Assembly: GCA_027943245.1 (NCBI GenBank)
Contig: JANDJZ010000781.1
Span: forward strand, 1 to 22,112
Source of the DNA: Acanthamoeba sp. SK_2022b
Taxonomy: Eukaryota > Discosea > Longamoebia > Acanthamoebidae
Length of the DNA stretch: 22,112 bases
Direction of reading: 5' to 3'
Position numbers and translations under genes: made by a program. This document shows positions 19,101-22,112 of the stretch, in pieces (positions within the stretch are counted from its first letter, which is position 1; every line of letters begins with the position of its first letter). The notes beneath the pieces are model-generated. The model did no database searches, was not told the DNA's origin, and was given only the letters and a program-made list of their open reading frames with translations.

Positions 19101-20869
19101 ATCGTGGTAAGGATTGGAGAGCGTCCCACGAACGCGTCGTTGGTTGCGACCGCTGGTCGGGGAGTAGAGGGGAGAGTGGTGGGTTGAGAAGAGAGGGAAG
19201 GGAAGCGTACACGGTCTTGCGGGGATTGATCACAACTTCGAGAACGTAGGGACCGATCTCGAGATCGGTGATGTCGATCCATTGGCAGTCGAGCCAGTAC
19301 GGATACCTGCATGCATGAGAGAGAGAGAGAGATACTCGGTGTGAGCAGGGCTCGAGACGATACAGACGTCTCCCATTACGGAGGGAGAAGAGGAGGGGGA
19401 CACGCACGTGTCGACCCAGCCGACTTGAATGCCTTGCTGCTGGTCGTTGAACCTGTGCCGGGCGAGACCGACGGCGCGGTCCGCGCGGCGCGAGTCGATG
19501 ATGGTCGATCCGCTCTTGAAGCCCACTCGCGTGTTGTTCTGGGTCGACTCGAACAGCGGAATCAGCGCAAAGTCCACCCAGTGGGTGAAGTGCGGGTGCC
19601 TGGAGACCGCGTCGGCCCAAAAAACAAGAGAGAGGGAGAGTCGCAACAGAGAGTCCACACGTGTGAGCCCGCCCACGTTGCGACACAAGGGTTGCAGGGG
19701 AGGGGAGCGTAACTGGTGGCACTGATGCCACTGGTAGTAGTCCATGTAGTCGCCGGGGGCGCCGATGAACAGATCGGCATTACTGCAACAATTGAACGAA
19801 CAGGAGTGAGCAACACCTCGTAGGGCGATAGAGGCAAAGTGAGACTAACCCCTTGTTGAGCGTCTCCATGGTGAAACGGAGCAGCTTGGAGGGACGAGCC
19901 TGGGCGCATCCCTCGTCGACAGCACAGCTGCACTCCGGGAACAACTTGTACTCTGCGCGCAATGCGCCCCACCCACAACGAACCAACAGAGAAAATAAGG
20001 AAAAATAGAAATTATAAAGAAAATAACCTACACACAGGCACAGCTCTTCGAACCTATGTACGGCCGGATGGCGGGCATGTACGGGACCAAATCGGGACCG
20101 ACGACTGTGTCGACACGCAGACGCACCACAAAAGCAATCAAAAGGTCAGAAGCCAGAGCCAAGGACAAAAACCCATAGAGGGCGATGACACGACGCACAC
20201 GACCGTCGAGATTCTCAGAATGGAGAAAGGAGGGGAGGACGCCGGCGTGCCTTGATCGCTCGCACACGGGGTGCCGTGCGAGTCGCACACGCACTCGCCG
20301 TCGAGGTTGCAGAACGGGCTGGTGTACGGCTGCACGCCCTGCATGACGGTGCAGTCGCTGCCGCCGTAGCCCACCGAGCACTTGCAAGTGCCTGTCGAAC
20401 AGACGTCCCGTCAACAGCAATCCTCGCACGCAGTAGGAGAGACGAGGAAATGAGGAAGTGGAAGGAGGAGCTGTGCCTTGGGTGGTGCAGTGGCCGTGCT
20501 TGCCGCAGTGATCGCAGGTGGGCTCGGTGCAGTCCTCGCCCTGCCAGCCTTCCTTGCAGGTGCAGGACCCGTCGGTATTGCAGGTACCGTGGAAGAAGCA
20601 GTGCACGCTACACCCTGTGTCGTTGCCGAGGGGCCACGGAAGATTAAAAAAAAGAAGAAAAGTAAAAAGGATAAATAACAAATTATTAAACTCAAAATAG
20701 GTAAGAACGGGGAACTTATATCTTGAAAAGAGAAGAGGAGCTCACGTTTGTTGAGTTCGCACTGGTTGGGGTCGAGGGGCTTGTCTTGTCCCGGGTGCTG
20801 CTGTGCGTCGGTAACAACAACCCAAAGTGCAATGGCACACAGAAACGCGGCAGCGGCAAGGCGCCCCAT
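16172..20869 (-). CDS. Membrane-anchored lysyl oxidase with EGF-like and Cys-rich repeats (953 aa, sixteen exons)
   Basis: Minus-strand exons: 20869-20746, 20614-20477, 20391-20251, 20104-20054, 19952-19850, 19782-19714, 19599-19408, 19306-19211, 19082-18940, 18485-18157, 18074-18013, 17923-17792, 17692-17308, 17243-17075, 16981-16777, 16694-16172; phases agree throughout. Residues 1-22 are a signal peptide. About 43-130 are EGF-like. About 136-321 are a lysyl oxidase domain: PDLVPYM, copper site His208-x-His210-x-His212 (CHQHPH), Lys237 and Tyr274 at the positions of the quinone cofactor pair, then DCQWIDITD and YDNN. An EGF-like unit (322-350), an acidic linker, five CG-xDGCGG-xCG units and a membrane segment (about 907-933) follow, with a 20-residue tail. 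Predicted role: copper amine oxidase acting on lysines at the cell surface or in the cyst wall (inference). Introns 2 and 3 use GC donors. The 454-bp intron 18486-18939 could instead divide two genes: reading through it gives a stop at 18932. Confidence 0.85.
18486..18939 (-). other. Long intron of the lysyl oxidase gene, or a gene boundary
   Basis: This intron is about four times longer than its neighbours. It contains a CT run, an AATAAA on the minus strand (about 18684-18690) and a G-rich repeat on the plus strand. Donor G|GTAACT and acceptor CACAG|GC keep the phase. An alternative is that the upstream gene stops at 18934-18932 and polyadenylates near 18690. Against this, the downstream part has no in-frame ATG. 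Confidence 0.6.
18876..18909 (+). repeat. (GGGGCT)n tract with G-quadruplex potential
   Basis: Four GGGGCT units followed by GGGTCGGGGG give at least five runs of three or more G, separated by two bases. The G-rich strand is the template strand of the lysyl oxidase gene. Confidence 0.9.
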
Positions 20870-21157
20870 CCTCAGCTGTTATAGTATGAAAGCTGCAAGA
20901 TATTCTCAGCTGCTTCCTATCCTTGTTGGCGCAGTTGGGTACGTGGGCCGTCTCCGGTCGCTTGGTTCTGAGCTGCGCAAATAGACGGCCAGAACGAGGT
21001 GGCAGGATCTCGCCAAAACAGGCGCCCACAAAAATCGAGGAATCTAGTCTGGAAAAAAGGCGGAGCAAATAAACGCCGTGGGTAAAGCAATCGCGATTAT
21101 TTCAATCTTACGCATCTGCGCGAGATTCGAGTAGAGAAAGGGAGATTAGAGGTCATA
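20870..21157. promoter_or_regulatory. 288-bp divergent promoter region
   Basis: The start codons of two genes pointing away from each other lie 288 bases apart, so this gap must carry both promoters. A CTATAAC lies a few bases before the lysyl oxidase ATG on the minus strand, which is too close for a usual TATA box. I see no strong TATA box for the plus-strand gene. Confidence 0.6.
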
Positions 21158-22112
21158 ATGAGCACGCAGAAGGTGGCAAAGCACAACACGAGGAAGCTCC
21201 TGCTGAAGGGCAAATCGAAGAAGGACATTAAGGAGCTGGTGGTGCCGTTGGTGAAGACGCCGCCGCAGGGAGGCATCGTGCCGCCCTTCACTGTCTTTCT
21301 CCACATGCGACGCAATGTGATGGTAGTTTCCGTGCCCCTCCACCGGGTGCCGGACAAAATCGTGCAATTTGACGTTGATGTTAAGCGATTTTTGCTAGAC
21401 ACGACCAAATTCACCCGCAAGCCCTTCCATCTCGAGTACGTATTAGAACGTTGTTGAACGCTGGCTCGATTGAAGTTCCTTGGCAAAAATCTATTCCAAT
21501 TATCAATTAAGAAATAATCATTTGATTTACCACTCTATTTGCGTACAGATTTACCTATCCTGAGGGAATCAAGGTTGATGCTTCGTCTGTGGACGCCAAG
21601 ATCGGAAACGGCCTGTTCGTGGCTTCTCTGTCTCTCCTCTCCGTTCCCGAAGCCTATAAGCAGAAGGTACTCTCTCGTGTGGCTGGGTTGTCGCGGCGAG
21701 TATCCACTGTGACTCATCCTGCCTTTGCCTTGCTATCATCGCCTCGCGTGGCAGACGGATGGCATGGACGTGGCGGCCGACCAATCCCGCAAGCGAAAGC
21801 GAAGTGGCACCGAGACGAAGCCGTCTGCGGCGCCGAAGGCCGAGGCAGAGAACGGAAAGAGCGCAGCGGAGACGACCCCTCAGAAGACGGTCAAGAAGAA
21901 GCAGCCCAAGAAGAAGCAAAAGAAGGGCCCCGCCGAGAGCTCCGAGAGGCAGATCGACGTACGTGGCGCTCACACACACGAACACATGTTACGCGTGTGC
22001 TCTTGCCATGACTCACTTCCGTCCCGAGGACAGGCGCGTGCGGTGAGCCTGGACAAGGCCATGGGCCTGATCGACGAGCTCAGCTCCAAGGAGGAGTCGC
22101 AGATCAACGACA
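21158..22112 (+). CDS. Lys-rich nuclear-type protein with beta-rich N-terminal domain (5' part, cut by the window end)
   Basis: Exons 21158-21435, 21549-21666, 21755-21958 and 22034 to the window end; all GT-AG and in phase, giving about 226 residues so far. The first ATG (21158) opens 'MSTQKVAKHNTRKLLLKGKSKK'. Residues about 25-130 alternate hydrophobic and polar residues ('PPFTVFLHMRRNVMVVSVPL', 'KPFHLEFTYPEGIKV') and look like a beta-sandwich, perhaps of the CS/Hsp20-like kind; I cannot name a family. Residues about 143-195 are strongly basic with KRKR and repeated KKK, so they probably act as a nuclear localisation signal. The last exon starts a helix ('SLDKAMGLIDELSSKEE'). It shares a short divergent promoter with the lysyl oxidase gene. 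Confidence 0.7.

Noticed and set aside
1..22112. tRNA genes and CRISPR arrays
   Set aside because: No tRNA T-loop word with a matching acceptor stem and no regularly spaced repeat-spacer pattern was found on reading either strand.

Overview
The window looks like nuclear DNA of an Acanthamoeba-like amoebozoan (inference). The coding parts are GC-rich and split by many short GT-AG introns whose donors often read GTACG. There is a dispersed 5S rRNA gene whose sequence agrees with what I remember of Acanthamoeba 5S. The recognisable protein families also fit a free-living amoeba. No bacterial operons, tRNAs or CRISPR arrays are visible.

Layout. 1-924: no recognisable gene. 925-4280 (-): six-exon gene, 850 aa, with a plasmid pRiA4b Orf3-like domain and a very long Ser/Pro-rich tail. 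4281-5238: divergent intergenic region. 5239-10343 (+): twelve-exon gene, 1,313 aa, a MYRF-like membrane-anchored regulator with a Gln-rich N-terminal half, a self-cleaving intramolecular chaperone domain that keeps its Ser-Lys dyad, one membrane segment and a glycosylatable C-terminal half. Three of its introns carry long GC/GT tracts. 10615-11033: a 5S pseudogene whose 3' half is inverted and is itself split by a 275-bp insertion. 11047-11400: what looks like the head of a GC-rich gene. About 11401-15773: a 4.4-kb block almost without CpG (about 24 counted by eye), with decayed coding fragments on both strands and seven copies of an 18-base near-palindrome. 15790-15908 (-): an intact 5S rRNA gene. 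16172-20869 (-): sixteen-exon gene, 953 aa, for a secreted or membrane-anchored lysyl oxidase with EGF-like and other Cys-rich repeats and a C-terminal membrane anchor. 21158 to the end (+): the start of a nuclear-type Lys-rich protein, cut by the window edge.

The three large genes are ordinary host genes that show no sign of working together. The unusual part is 10.6-15.9 kb. There a broken 5S gene and an intact one, sharing a 56-bp direct repeat, bracket a CpG-starved segment full of dead gene pieces. My reading is an old mobile or foreign insert, or a methylated and decaying island, next to 5S DNA. Exon boundaries below were built by hand from splice motifs and reading phase; all three complete models keep a consistent frame to the stop codon.
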